From positions 124,001 to 188,000 of the forward strand of contig NZ_JADQWB010000001.1 of the NCBI RefSeq assembly GCF_015704895.1: a DNA stretch of 64,000 nucleotides, in the 5' to 3' direction. This document shows, piece by piece, positions 32,200 to 40,792 of the stretch. The position numbers and the translations under genes are program-made. This stretch comes from Agrobacterium leguminum. GTDB lineage: Bacteria > Pseudomonadota > Alphaproteobacteria > Rhizobiales > Rhizobiaceae. Under the pieces are notes generated by a model. It was not told where the DNA came from. It made no database searches and saw only the letters and a program-made list of their open reading frames with translations. Within the stretch, counting starts at the first letter, position 1, and each line of letters begins with the position of its first letter.

Positions 32200-32883
32200 A
32201 TGGCAAAAAAAACAGTGCTGCGGCTTACTGGCGTCGAGAGAACCTATGGTCAGGGCGAGACGTCGCTTTCCATTCTGCGCAAGGCTGATTTCGAATTGAA
32301 GAGCGGCGAGATGGTGGCGCTGGTTGCCCCTTCGGGAACCGGCAAATCCACGCTGCTGCATCTGGCGGGACTTCTCGAACATCCAGATGCCGGCGAGGTC
32401 TATATTAACGGCGCACCCTGCAATGACCTGCCGGATGAAACGCGAACCGCGATCCGCCGCAGCGATATCGGTTTTGTCTACCAGTTCCATCATCTCCTGC
32501 CGGAATTCTCGGCGGTGGAAAATGTGATGATGCCGCAGCTCATCGCCGGTCTGACACAGGCCGAAGCCCACAAGCGCGCCAGTGCGCTGCTCGACTATAT
32601 GCGGGTGGGGCATCGCGGTGAGCACCGCCCGGCGGAACTCTCCGGCGGTGAACAGCAGCGTGTCGCCATTGCCCGCGCCGTCGCCAATGCGCCACTGCTG
32701 CTGCTCGCTGACGAGCCGACCGGCAATCTCGATCCGGAAACAGCGCATTATGTTTTCGACGCGCTGGAGGCGCTGGTGCGCCAATCCGGCCTTGCGGCGC
32801 TGATCGCCACCCACAATCATGAACTCGCCGCCCGCATGGACCGGCGTGTGACGCTGGCCGACGGCAAGATCGTCGATTTCTGA
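32200..32883 (+). CDS. lolD: Lipoprotein-releasing system ATP-binding protein LolD
   Basis: Cytoplasmic ATPase that powers the LolC/E exporter. The 227-residue protein has Walker [10 protein letters not shown], a Q-loop in [18 protein letters not shown] with the LolD-typical spelling, the signature [14 protein letters not shown], Walker [14 protein letters not shown] and the switch His in [13 protein letters not shown]. It starts 15 bases after lolC, and a strong terminator lies downstream, so the two genes form an operon. Confidence 0.95.
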   Translation: MAKKTVLRLTGVERTYGQGETSLSILRKADFELKSGEMVALVAPSGTGKSTLLHLAGLLEHPDAGEVYINGAPCNDLPDETRTAIRRSDIGFVYQFHHLLPEFSAVENVMMPQLIAGLTQAEAHKRASALLDYMRVGHRGEHRPAELSGGEQQRVAIARAVANAPLLLLADEPTGNLDPETAHYVFDALEALVRQSGLAALIATHNHELAARMDRRVTLADGKIVDF

Positions 32884-33175
32884 GCTGATGCGCGAGGCGC
32901 GAGCCTCGTGCGCCAATTTTTTCATAGCGCTCGAAACGATCGCTCTCGCCAATTGGGGTGAATGACGGCTCCGGGACGGATTGCGCCAAGCTGGCGAGTC
33001 GGTCCGCCCGATGCTCTCCAGAGAACGCCTGTTCTCCAAATTTGAATTTTTTCCGAACCCGGGGGTGTTTTTACCTCCGGGTTTTTTCGCTTTGGAGTCA
33101 GGGGTTTGCTGTTCCCCCTGCGGGAACCGAAGGCGATTCTGCGGCATTAGCAAGGGGAATATCAGCAAAACCCTG
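32884..33175. other. Intergenic region after lolD
   Basis: About 290 bases with no gene. It contains a short dyad GAGAAC-GCCT-GTTCTC at 33021-33036, the lolD terminator at 33056-33087, and then leads into the LexA-type promoter of the microprotein gene. Confidence 0.5.
33056..33087 (+). terminator. Rho-independent terminator after lolD
   Basis: AACCCGG (33056-33062) pairs with CCGGGTT (33077-33083), extended by inner pairs GGT/ACC, with a T-rich loop and a run of six T at 33082-33087. It separates lolD from the SOS-type promoter. Confidence 0.85.
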
Positions 33176-33204
33176 TTGACAATCGAACAAAATGAGAACA
33201 AAAT
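33176..33204 (+). promoter_or_regulatory. Promoter with embedded LexA (SOS) box
   Basis: TTGACA at 33176-33181, a 17-base spacer, then CAAAAT at 33199-33204. Inside the spacer lies GAAC (33185-33188), seven bases, GAAC (33196-33199), which is exactly the alphaproteobacterial LexA operator GAAC-N7-GAAC. A repressor bound there would block the promoter, so the gene behind it is expected to be induced by DNA damage. Confidence 0.8.
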
Positions 33205-33231
33205 TGGAACATAACGAGTAAGGAGAGACCA

Positions 33232-33318
33232 ATGACTGATTTCATCCGTGACGTTGCCGCTTTCGCCTCCATCGCTGTCTTCGTAGCCAGCTTTTCGGTG
33301 ATCCTCACCGCCCTGTGA
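33232..33318 (+). CDS. LexA-controlled membrane microprotein (28 residues)
   Basis: A 28-codon ORF beginning MTDFIRD, followed by one continuous hydrophobic helix (about residues 8-28, small and aliphatic residues ending SFSVILTAL). AAGGAGAGACC sits 3-13 bases before the ATG, a near-perfect ribosome binding site. It has a -35/-10 promoter with a perfect LexA box 30-50 bases upstream and lies 105 bases before dnaE. The position, size and predicted SOS control resemble SidA of Caulobacter, a 29-residue inner-membrane division inhibitor, but sequence homology cannot be judged by eye. Too short for most gene finders; coding status is inferred from the signals. Confidence 0.72.
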   Translation: MTDFIRDVAAFASIAVFVASFSVILTAL

Positions 33319-33423
33319 AGGGAACGCCGGCGCAGAAACCTGTATGGACGCCGTAAAGCGGTGGACTTTGATCGCCGGAAATCGGAAAATCGCCCCCTCG
33401 ATTCAGAATGACAGGATGATGAT

Positions 33424-36400
33424 ATGGGCGATGCGGTTGTGCGTGGAGAAACCTCTGGCGAAACGCTGAAAACTCCCGGTTTCGTCCATTTGCGGGTTCA
33501 TTCCGCCTATTCCCTGCTTGAGGGGGCCTTGCCCCTCAAGAAAATCATGTCCAAGGCCGTCGCGGACGGCCAGCCGGCCATTGCCATTACCGATACCAAC
33601 AACCTCTTTGTCGCGCTGGAATTTTCCGAAAAGGCGCGCGATGAAGGTTTGCAGCCCATCATCGGCTGCCAGCTGTCGATCGACATGCAGGATGCGGCGG
33701 AGGACCGCCGCAACCATAACAGCCACCTTCAGAAACTTCCCGCCATAGTGCTCCTTGCCGCCAATGCCGAAGGTTACGAGCGGCTGGTGGATATCGTCAG
33801 CCGCGCCTATCTGGAAGGCGAGGGCAGCGGCCATTCCGTGCATATTACCCGTGCATGGCTGGAGGAAGCCTCCAATGCCGGCCTGATCGCGCTGACAGGC
33901 GCCTCCGGCGGTCCGGTGGATATGGCCTTGAAGGAAGGTCACGCTGCTCAGGCGAAGGAACGGCTGCTGACGCTGAAGTCACTCTTCGGTGATAGGCTTT
34001 ATATCGAATTGCAGCGCCAGTCCGGTTATGACCGTTCCCATGAGCGGCGCATGATTGGCCTTGCTTATGACCATGATATTCCGCTGGTTGCCACCAACGA
34101 AGCGTTTTTCCCTTCCAAGGCCGATTACGAGGCGCATGATGCGCTGATGGCGGTGGCGCATAACGCCATCGTCTCCGATGACAGCCGGTTCCGGCTCACG
34201 CCCGATCACTACCTCAAAAGTCGACAGGAAATGGCGGCGCTGTTTGCCGATCTTCCCGAGGCGCTGGAAAACACCGTCGAGATCGCGCTGCGCTGCTCCT
34301 ATGTGCTGAAGAAGCGCGGGCCGATCCTGCCGCGTTTCACCGGCGCCAGCGACGACCCGGAGGCGGCGGAACACGCCGAAGCCGAAGAGCTTCGCCGCCA
34401 GGCGGTGGAGGGGCTGGATCAGCGGCTGGCGGCGCTCGGCATGGCGGCCGGCTATACCGAGCAGGACTATCGCGACAGGCTGGATTTCGAACTCGGCGTC
34501 ATCTCGCGCATGAAGTTCCCCGGTTACTTCCTGATCGTTGCCGACTTCATCAAATGGGCCAAGCAGCACGATATTCCGGTCGGGCCGGGCCGCGGTTCGG
34601 GTGCGGGCTCGCTTGTCGCTTATGCGCTCACGATTACCGATGTCGATCCTCTGCGCTTCTCGCTGCTGTTCGAACGCTTCCTCAATCCTGAACGCGTTTC
34701 GATGCCCGACTTCGATATCGACTTCTGTCAGGATCGTCGCGAAGAGGTGATCCGTTACGTGCAGGCCAAATATGGCCGCGAGCAGGTGGCGCAGATCATC
34801 ACCTTCGGTTCGCTGCAGGCGCGCGCGGCCTTGCGCGACGTCGGCCGCGTGCTGGAAATGCCCTATGGGCAGGTGGACAAGATCTGCAAGCTGGTGCCCA
34901 ACAACCCGGCCAACCCGACACCCCTGTCGAAAGCGATCGAGGAAGAGCCGCGCCTGCAGGAAGAAGCGGACAAGGAGCCGGTGGTTGCTCGCCTCCTGGA
35001 TATCGCCCAGAAGATCGAGGGGCTTTACCGCCACGCCTCCACCCATGCCGCCGGTATCGTCATCGGTGACCGCCCGCTGTCGAAGCTGGTGCCGATGTAT
35101 CGCGATCCGCGCTCGGATATGCCGGTCACCCAGTTCAACATGAAATGGGTGGAAAGCGCCGGTCTCGTCAAATTCGACTTCCTCGGCCTGAAGACGCTGA
35201 CGGTGCTGAAGGTCGCCGTCGATTTTGTTGCCAAGCGCGGCATCAAGGTCGATCTCGCGGCGATCCCGCTCGATGATGCCAAAACCTACGAGATGCTCTC
35301 GCGCGGCGAAACCATCGGCGTGTTCCAGGTGGAAAGCGCCGGCATGCGCAAGGCGCTGATCGGCATGCGGCCGGACTGCATCGAGGACATCATCGCGCTG
35401 GTGGCGCTTTATCGTCCGGGACCGATGGAAAACATCCCGGTCTATAATGCCCGCAAACATGGCGAGGAGGAGCTGGAATCGATCCATCCGACCATCGACC
35501 ATCTGCTCAAGGAAACGCAGGGCGTTATCGTCTACCAGGAACAGGTGATGCAGATCGCCCAGGTTCTCTCCGGTTATTCGCTCGGCGAAGCCGATCTTCT
35601 GCGCCGCGCCATGGGCAAGAAGATCAAGGAGGAGATGGACAAGCAGCGCGAGCGTTTCGTCGACGGCGCCATCGAGAACGGCGTCTCGAAGCCGCAGGCC
35701 AACACCATCTTCGACCTTCTCGCGAAATTCGCCAATTACGGCTTCAACAAGAGCCACGCCGCCGCCTACGCCATCGTGTCCTACCAGACCGCCTATATGA
35801 AGGCGCATTATCCGGTGGAGTTCCTGGCGGCCTCCATGACGCTCGATATGGCGAACACGGAAAAGCTCAACGATTTCCGCCAGGATGCCGGCCGCCTTGG
35901 CATCGAGGTCGTCGCGCCTTCGGTACAGACGTCGTTCCGGCAATTCGAGACGGGCGAGAACCGCATCTATTATTCTCTCGCCGCCATCAAGGGCGTGGGC
36001 GAGGGGGCAGTGGAGCACATCGTCCAGGTACGTGACGGCAAACCGTTCACGAGCCTTGAGGATTTCTGCCTGCGCATCGATCCCAAGCAGATCAACCGGC
36101 GTGTGCTGGAAAGCCTGATCAATGCCGGCGCCTTCGATTGTTTCGGCCGCGACCGCGCCGAGCTGATCGGCGGGCTTGACCGCATCATCGGTTATGCGCA
36201 GATGGCGCAGAACAACCGCGCCATTGGACAATCGGACATGTTCGGCTCCGGTGGTGGAAGCGGCCCGGAAAAGCTCATCCTTCCCGCCTTCCAGCCGTGG
36301 CTCGCCTCCGAAAAGCTGCTGCGTGAATATCAGGTGCTCGGTTTTTACCTCACCGCCCATCCGCTCGATACCTATCGCCCCGTGCTGGAAAAGCTGCGGG

Positions 36401-36924
36401 TGCAGAATTTCGCAGATTTTTCCGCCGCGGTGAAACAGGGCGCGACTGCCGGGCGTCTGGCCGGCACGGTGACCGGCAAGCAGGAGCGTAAGACCCGCAC
36501 CGGCAACAAGATGGGCATCGTCACCTTCTCGGACGCATCGGGCCAATATGAGGCGGTGCTGTTTTCCGAAGGGCTCGGCCAGTTTCGCGATCTGCTCGAG
36601 GTCGGTAAATCGCTGGTCATCACCGTGCAGGCGGAAGAGCGTCCGGAAGGCATCGGTCTGCGTATCCAGACGGCGCAGTCGCTGGAAGAGAAATCCGTGC
36701 AGATGCAGAAGGCGTTGCGTGTTTATGTGCGCGATTCCGGTCCGCTGAAAACGGTGGCCCGCCACCTCAATACGAAAGGCGATGGCTCGGTCTATTTCAT
36801 CGTCATCAAGGATGAGGGCAGCCGCGAGATCGAGGTGGAGCTGACGGAGAAATACCGCATCTCGCCGGAAATCGCCGCTGCGCTGCGGTCCGCACCCGGT
36901 GTCGTCGATGTGGAACTGGTGTGA
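33424..36924 (+). CDS. dnaE: DNA polymerase III subunit alpha
   Basis: Catalytic subunit of the replicative polymerase. The 1166-residue protein opens with the PHP domain (FVHLRVHSAYSLLEGALPL), has the polymerase core with GPGRGSGAGSLVAYAL and the catalytic acidic motif PDFDIDFCQDRREEV, then HhH and OB-fold regions at the C-terminus (around 1000 on). The length and N-terminus match DnaE1, the essential enzyme, not the shorter mutagenic DnaE2. No terminator separates it from the SOS-type microprotein gene, so part of its transcription may be LexA-controlled. An ATG with AGGATGATG upstream defines the start. Confidence 0.96.
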   Translation: MGDAVVRGETSGETLKTPGFVHLRVHSAYSLLEGALPLKKIMSKAVADGQPAIAITDTNNLFVALEFSEKARDEGLQPIIGCQLSIDMQDAAEDRRNHNSHLQKLPAIVLLAANAEGYERLVDIVSRAYLEGEGSGHSVHITRAWLEEASNAGLIALTGASGGPVDMALKEGHAAQAKERLLTLKSLFGDRLYIELQRQSGYDRSHERRMIGLAYDHDIPLVATNEAFFPSKADYEAHDALMAVAHNAIVSDDSRFRLTPDHYLKSRQEMAALFADLPEALENTVEIALRCSYVLKKRGPILPRFTGASDDPEAAEHAEAEELRRQAVEGLDQRLAALGMAAGYTEQDYRDRLDFELGVISRMKFPGYFLIVADFIKWAKQHDIPVGPGRGSGAGSLVAYALTITDVDPLRFSLLFERFLNPERVSMPDFDIDFCQDRREEVIRYVQAKYGREQVAQIITFGSLQARAALRDVGRVLEMPYGQVDKICKLVPNNPANPTPLSKAIEEEPRLQEEADKEPVVARLLDIAQKIEGLYRHASTHAAGIVIGDRPLSKLVPMYRDPRSDMPVTQFNMKWVESAGLVKFDFLGLKTLTVLKVAVDFVAKRGIKVDLAAIPLDDAKTYEMLSRGETIGVFQVESAGMRKALIGMRPDCIEDIIALVALYRPGPMENIPVYNARKHGEEELESIHPTIDHLLKETQGVIVYQEQVMQIAQVLSGYSLGEADLLRRAMGKKIKEEMDKQRERFVDGAIENGVSKPQANTIFDLLAKFANYGFNKSHAAAYAIVSYQTAYMKAHYPVEFLAASMTLDMANTEKLNDFRQDAGRLGIEVVAPSVQTSFRQFETGENRIYYSLAAIKGVGEGAVEHIVQVRDGKPFTSLEDFCLRIDPKQINRRVLESLINAGAFDCFGRDRAELIGGLDRIIGYAQMAQNNRAIGQSDMFGSGGGSGPEKLILPAFQPWLASEKLLREYQVLGFYLTAHPLDTYRPVLEKLRVQNFADFSAAVKQGATAGRLAGTVTGKQERKTRTGNKMGIVTFSDASGQYEAVLFSEGLGQFRDLLEVGKSLVITVQAEERPEGIGLRIQTAQSLEEKSVQMQKALRVYVRDSGPLKTVARHLNTKGDGSVYFIVIKDEGSREIEVELTEKYRISPEIAAALRSAPGVVDVELV

Positions 36925-36946
36925 GGCTTGAGGCCTCACACGTCGC

Positions 36947-38185
36947 TCATACCGGCCCTTCTTTGGTCACGGTAATGAAGTCCGTTCCAGTGCCTGTCTC
37001 CAGCTGGTGACTGATATCGGAAACGGTAATCGAGCTGCCGCTTGAAAGCTCCTGCTCGATCCGGCTGCGTATTTCCGTGGGAATTTCGAGGCGGCCGAGC
37101 ACGGCGCTCAATTGATCGAAACCGCCCGGCGCTTCGGTAACGGAGATGCCGAGCCGCTTGCGGGCCGCCGCCGGCAGATGGTTTTCCAGCGTCACGCCGT
37201 TCCATTCGGCGGTTCCGGCGGCGCGATCCACGGACACGGCTTCGAAGAAATGGGTTCCGAGCGCGACTTCCGGGTCCTTGATGTCGATGGCGGCCTCGAA
37301 CAGCGGCTTGAAATCCTGTCGCACCATGATCTGGCCGGTCGGCGGGTGGTCTTCACCGGCGGAGGCATAAAGCGCCTTCACGAAAGCATCGGTCAGAAGC
37401 GGGCCGGTCGTTTTCAGCCCCTTCCAGCGCTTGAAACCATTGATGGCGCTGATCGTCATTTCCCCGGCATAACCATCGGCTGAACCGGCATCGAAGCCGA
37501 GGCGGGTCAGCACGGTCTGAATATCCATCACCTTTTCCCGCTCGCCACGCCGGGTGATGAGAATGCGCAGGGGCGAGGGCTCCCTGGTCTTCGCCACCGG
37601 CTTGAGGGCCTGGGTCTTTTCATTGACGGCAACCTCGACCGTTCCCAAGGCCGCATCGAAGGTCGCCGGGCGCAATTCCACGTCCGAAAGAAGCAGCTTG
37701 CCGTCATCGACATCGTCACGCGGCTGAAACAGCGCCGGATGCTGCACAAAGCGCAGCGAGACCGGCCGGTCGGTGATGATGACATGCACGCCGGTCCGGG
37801 TATCTCCGAAGAGAGACTTCGCGAATTTGGACGGCAGGCGCACGCAGCCATGCGAGGCCGGATAGTTCGGCACCTTGCCTTCGTGTAGCGCGATGCCGGA
37901 CCATGTCAGCCGCTGCATGAAGGGCATGGGCGCGGCCGAGTAGATATTCGACTCGTGGTATTTGCGCTTTTCCAGAATCGAGAAGATGCCGCTCGGTGTC
38001 TCATGCCCGGCCTTGCCGGTGGAGACTTTCGAGGTGGCGACGATTTCGCCGTTATCATAAAGCGCGAGCGACTGGTCGCTTTTCGATACCAGTATCTGCA
38101 GGGACCTGCTGTCAGCGGCAAGCGCCGGAAAGGCAAGAATGCTGGCCGACAGCATGCCAGCCATAAGACGGAGGCGGAGGGACAT
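36947..38185 (-). CDS. L,D-transpeptidase family protein (ErfK/YbiS/YcfS/YnhG type)
   Basis: Probable periplasmic enzyme that cross-links peptidoglycan stem peptides or attaches proteins to them. The 412-residue protein has a signal peptide (MSLRLRLMAG, hydrophobic, cleavage near AAA), an N-terminal catalytic domain with the HxxxSHGCVRLP motif (H112, C114) and IALHEG upstream, and a C-terminal half with a peptidoglycan-binding-like repeat (VLTRLGFDAGSADGYAG). The catalytic domain comes first, the reverse of many family members. The start at 38185 is chosen because it begins the signal peptide; a longer TTG start at 38224 would bury it. Confidence 0.88.
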   Translation of the reverse strand: MSLRLRLMAGMLSASILAFPALAADSRSLQILVSKSDQSLALYDNGEIVATSKVSTGKAGHETPSGIFSILEKRKYHESNIYSAAPMPFMQRLTWSGIALHEGKVPNYPASHGCVRLPSKFAKSLFGDTRTGVHVIITDRPVSLRFVQHPALFQPRDDVDDGKLLLSDVELRPATFDAALGTVEVAVNEKTQALKPVAKTREPSPLRILITRRGEREKVMDIQTVLTRLGFDAGSADGYAGEMTISAINGFKRWKGLKTTGPLLTDAFVKALYASAGEDHPPTGQIMVRQDFKPLFEAAIDIKDPEVALGTHFFEAVSVDRAAGTAEWNGVTLENHLPAAARKRLGISVTEAPGGFDQLSAVLGRLEIPTEIRSRIEQELSSGSSITVSDISHQLETGTGTDFITVTKEGPV

Positions 38186-38230
38186 GACGCAATACACCAC
38201 ATGTACAAAACTTGCCTCACTCAATCATGC

Positions 38231-38250
38231 GAAGTTTAATGAAGTTTAAG
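38231..38250. repeat. Direct repeat upstream of the L,D-transpeptidase gene
   Basis: GAAGTTTAA occurs twice in ten-base phase (38231-38239 and 38241-38249), about 45-65 bases before the transpeptidase start on its upstream side. On that strand it reads TTAA, six bases, TTAA, one base short of a CtrA-type spacing. Possibly a regulator-binding site. Confidence 0.35.
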
Positions 38251-38354
38251 GACTGCTCATTCGCAACATCACTAATTTGTGTAAAATCTAAAATATATCA
38301 GTCGCGAGGCGGCCAGGACAGGATTGCGCGACCTGTCACACAATCCCGCAACTG

Positions 38355-39638
38355 TTATTTGCGCGTTCCGAACGTATAGCCGGTCTCGACGCTGCCCTTG
38401 CCGAACTTGTCGCGCAGCTTGTCCATCGCCGCTTCTGCCGCAGCCCGGCGCCCCGCCTGTTTGTCGACGAGATCTGGCGGATCGGCGAGACCCGCATCGC
38501 GCAGATCGCTGACGCCGATGCCGATGAGGCGAAACCTGGTGCCGTCCGTTTCCTTTTCCAGCAGCGAAAGGCCGGTGCGGAAAATCCGGTCGGCAAGCTG
38601 CGTGGGGTCGTCCAGCTTGCGGTTGCGGGTGCGGAGCTTGAAGTCTGCCGTCTTCATCTTCAGCACCACCGTCTGGCCGGCAATGCCGCTCTTTTTCAGC
38701 CGCCAGGCAACCTTTTCGGAAAGCGAGCGCAGCATCGGCACCAGATCCTCATGGCGGGAAATATCGTTGAAGAAGGTGGTTTCGGAAGAGACGCTTTTGA
38801 CGGGGTCGTTATTGTGCACATGCCGCTCGTCAATGCCGCGCGAGAGCCGGAAGAGGCGTTGCCCCATCACGCCATAGCGGCGCATCAGTTCGCTTTCCTC
38901 CATTTCCTGCAACTGCGCGATCATGCGGATACCGTCCGCCTCCAGCGTCGCCGCAAAGGCCTTGCCCACGCCCCAGATGGTGGTGACCGGCCGTGTCGCC
39001 AGAAAGGACAGCGCCTCCGTTTCGCCGATCACCGAAAAGCCGCGCGGCTTTTGCAGGTCGGACGCGACCTTGGCGAGAAATTTGCAATAGGAAAGCCCGG
39101 CGGAAACGGTCACGCCCACTTCCTTTTCCACGCGCCGGGCGAATTTCGCCAGCACACGGGCCGGTGGATCGTGATGCAGCTTTTCGGTGCCGGAAAGATC
39201 GAGAAACGCCTCGTCTATGGAAAGCGGCTGCACGAGCGGCGTCAATTCCTGCATCATCGCCCGGATTTCGCGTCCGACACGGCTGTATTTTTCCATATCC
39301 GGCTTGATGACGATGGCGTCGGGACAGGCTTCCAGCGCCTTGAACATGGGCATGGCGGAACGCACGCCGTGAATGCGGGCGATATAACAGGCGGTGGAAA
39401 CCACCCCACGCTTGCCGCCGCCAACGATCACAGGCTTGTCGGCCAGTTCCGGATTGTCCCGTTTTTCAACGGAGGCATAAAAGGCGTCGCAGTCGATATG
39501 GGCGATGCTCAGATCGTAGAGTTCGGCATGATAAACAAGGCGCGGGCTGCCACAGGCGCGGCAACGCCTCAGCCCCTCTGGCTGGCCGGCCAGACAGTCG
39601 CGGCAAAAACCGGGATCATAGGGTTGCGACGTGGACAT
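38355..39638 (-). CDS. dinB: DNA polymerase IV (Y-family, DinB)
   Basis: Error-prone translesion polymerase. The 427-residue protein carries the Y-family catalytic motifs [17 protein letters not shown] and [12 protein letters not shown], the [18 protein letters not shown] helix-hairpin-helix region and a C-terminal little-finger domain. The N-terminus has an extra zinc-ribbon-like segment of about 35 residues (CRDC...CRAC) before the palm, so it is longer than the usual 350. A near-consensus LexA box lies just upstream, at 39646-39660. It is separated by about 170 bases from the transpeptidase gene downstream. Confidence 0.95.
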   Translation of the reverse strand: MSTSQPYDPGFCRDCLAGQPEGLRRCRACGSPRLVYHAELYDLSIAHIDCDAFYASVEKRDNPELADKPVIVGGGKRGVVSTACYIARIHGVRSAMPMFKALEACPDAIVIKPDMEKYSRVGREIRAMMQELTPLVQPLSIDEAFLDLSGTEKLHHDPPARVLAKFARRVEKEVGVTVSAGLSYCKFLAKVASDLQKPRGFSVIGETEALSFLATRPVTTIWGVGKAFAATLEADGIRMIAQLQEMEESELMRRYGVMGQRLFRLSRGIDERHVHNNDPVKSVSSETTFFNDISRHEDLVPMLRSLSEKVAWRLKKSGIAGQTVVLKMKTADFKLRTRNRKLDDPTQLADRIFRTGLSLLEKETDGTRFRLIGIGVSDLRDAGLADPPDLVDKQAGRRAAAEAAMDKLRDKFGKGSVETGYTFGTRK

Positions 39639-39645
39639 GGGCTGA

Positions 39646-39660
39646 AAACAAAACCAGAAC
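39646..39660 (-). promoter_or_regulatory. Near-consensus LexA box upstream of dinB
   Basis: On the minus strand GTTC, seven bases, GTTT: one base off the GTTC-N7-GTTC operator. It lies 8 bases before the dinB ATG, in the 5' leader. It fits SOS control of dinB, but the mismatch leaves it uncertain. Confidence 0.5.
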
Positions 39661-39785
39661 GTTGCTGACCATACTCCGGCCGTGACAACGGCTCAAGGGG
39701 CGTTTGCGACAAAGCCCGGATCTGAAAACCCCGGCACATGGGAAAACTTGCATATCGTAGAGAAATATTTGATCTTCACCCATAT

Positions 39786-39803
39786 TTGTAGTTACAATTG
39801 TAG
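39786..39803 (+). promoter_or_regulatory. Operator-like palindromes before brnT
   Basis: TTGTA-GT-TACAA (39786-39797) overlaps the perfect 10-bp palindrome TACAATTGTA (39793-39802). It ends 15 bases before the brnT ATG, in an A+T-rich patch, and is the most likely binding site for autoregulation by the BrnT-BrnA complex. Confidence 0.55.
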
Positions 39804-39817
39804 ATGATTTTTTACGC

Positions 39818-40105
39818 ATGTTCGAATGGGATGAAGAGAAAAACAGGTCCAACATCCGAAAGCATGGCGTCGGATTTCAGGCGGCGATTCGAATCTTCGA
39901 GGGTGCGGTTCTTTCATGGGTCGATGAGCGCGGGGGCTATGGAGAGACGCGCTATCACAGCATAGGGCAGATCGAAGGAATAGTATTTCTGGCGGTCATC
40001 CATACCGATCGTGCCGGTAAAACCCGCATCATCTCCGCCCGGCCGGCAAACCGCCGCGAAAGGAAACGTTATGACGAAGAAATACGAAAAAGAACTGAGT
40101 CTTGA
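39818..40105 (+). CDS. brnT: BrnT-family toxin
   Basis: Toxin of a type II toxin-antitoxin pair; family members are RelE-fold ribonucleases that stop translation. The 95-residue protein has the BrnT opening FEWDEEKNRSNIRKHGVGF and the ending ISARPANRRERKRYDE. There is no clear ribosome binding site, and the palindromic operator ends only 15 bases upstream. The antitoxin gene starts inside its 3' end, so translation is coupled. Toxin before antitoxin is the normal BrnTA order. Confidence 0.9.
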   Translation: MFEWDEEKNRSNIRKHGVGFQAAIRIFEGAVLSWVDERGGYGETRYHSIGQIEGIVFLAVIHTDRAGKTRIISARPANRRERKRYDEEIRKRTES

Positions 40106-40331
40106 AGAGCTGGCAGCCTTGCCTGACGAGAAGATTGACTACAGCGATATACCCGAACTGGATGAGCGCTTCTGGGCGAACGCAAAACTCGTGGAGCCGG
40201 AAGGGACGCAGCAGATCACGCTGAGGGTCAAGAAGTCCGTCGTCGAGGCTTATAAATCCACCGGCAAGGGATACCAGACGCGCATGAATGCGGTGCTGGA
40301 ATCCTATGCCCGCACATTGCTGAAACGCTGA
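40071..40331 (+). CDS. brnA: BrnA-family antitoxin
   Basis: Antitoxin partner of BrnT. The 86-residue protein has an acidic N-terminal toxin-binding part (LSLEELAALPDEKIDYSDIPELDERFWANA) and a C-terminal ribbon-helix-helix DNA-binding domain (QQITLRVKKSVVEAYKSTGKGYQTRMNAVLESYA). The start at 40071 has AAAGGAAACG upstream and overlaps brnT by 35 bases. It should repress the operon through the palindromes before brnT. Confidence 0.88.
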   Translation: MTKKYEKELSLEELAALPDEKIDYSDIPELDERFWANAKLVEPEGTQQITLRVKKSVVEAYKSTGKGYQTRMNAVLESYARTLLKR

Positions 40332-40352
40332 CCGCTTCCGGCTGGCGACCCG

Positions 40353-40661
40353 TCAATACACGCCTGAATCCAGCCCCGGCCCGGAAAAGTGATGCCAGGC
40401 GGCCGCCACTGTTTCGGGGGAAGTATCGGTCGCGGCGCAAAACGCCATCAGGTCCGGTTCATGGCTCATCAGAAAATCGGTGAGGCCCGCAAGAAAGCCG
40501 GGATCGTTGACGGCCTGGCGCAGCATATTGGCCTGCAACCCGCTCAGCGCCAGAAAACGCGCCAGCATTTCCGGTTCGTTTGCCAGCCAGCCAAGTATGG
40601 CGGCTGCCGTTTCTTGCGGATCCTGGCCGGCATTGCCTTTGTTTTTCGTATCGCGCAGCAT
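40353..40661 (-). CDS. DUF3572-family protein
   Basis: A 102-residue soluble protein, largely helical, with WLANEPEMLARFLALSGLQANMLRQ and ...DPGFLAGLTDFLMSHEPDL segments. These match the alphaproteobacterial DUF3572 pattern, a family found next to divK-pleD in rhizobia. Function unknown. It is transcribed divergently from divK, with a 131-base shared upstream region, and convergently with brnA. Confidence 0.85.
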   Translation of the reverse strand: MLRDTKNKGNAGQDPQETAAAILGWLANEPEMLARFLALSGLQANMLRQAVNDPGFLAGLTDFLMSHEPDLMAFCAATDTSPETVAAAWHHFSGPGLDSGVY

Positions 40662-40792
40662 TTCTTCCCCGAAGTTACCTATTTTGAAACCAAATCCCTC
40701 TAGCCTTGCGCAACAAATGGACGATGGAATCGGTTCTCTGGCAACTTATATGTCTGGATGAAGGTTTCAAAGCGAAACGGGGACTGCTCACC

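Noticed and set aside
33021-33036. GAAC-N4-GTTC dyad as a possible SOS box
   Set aside because: This spacing is the Gram-positive LexA form; alphaproteobacterial LexA uses direct repeats GAAC-N7-GAAC, which occur separately at 33185-33199. Probably just a small dyad before the lolD terminator.
33979-36939. A nearly 1000-codon minus-strand frame opposite dnaE
   Set aside because: Antisense shadow of an unmistakable polymerase gene.
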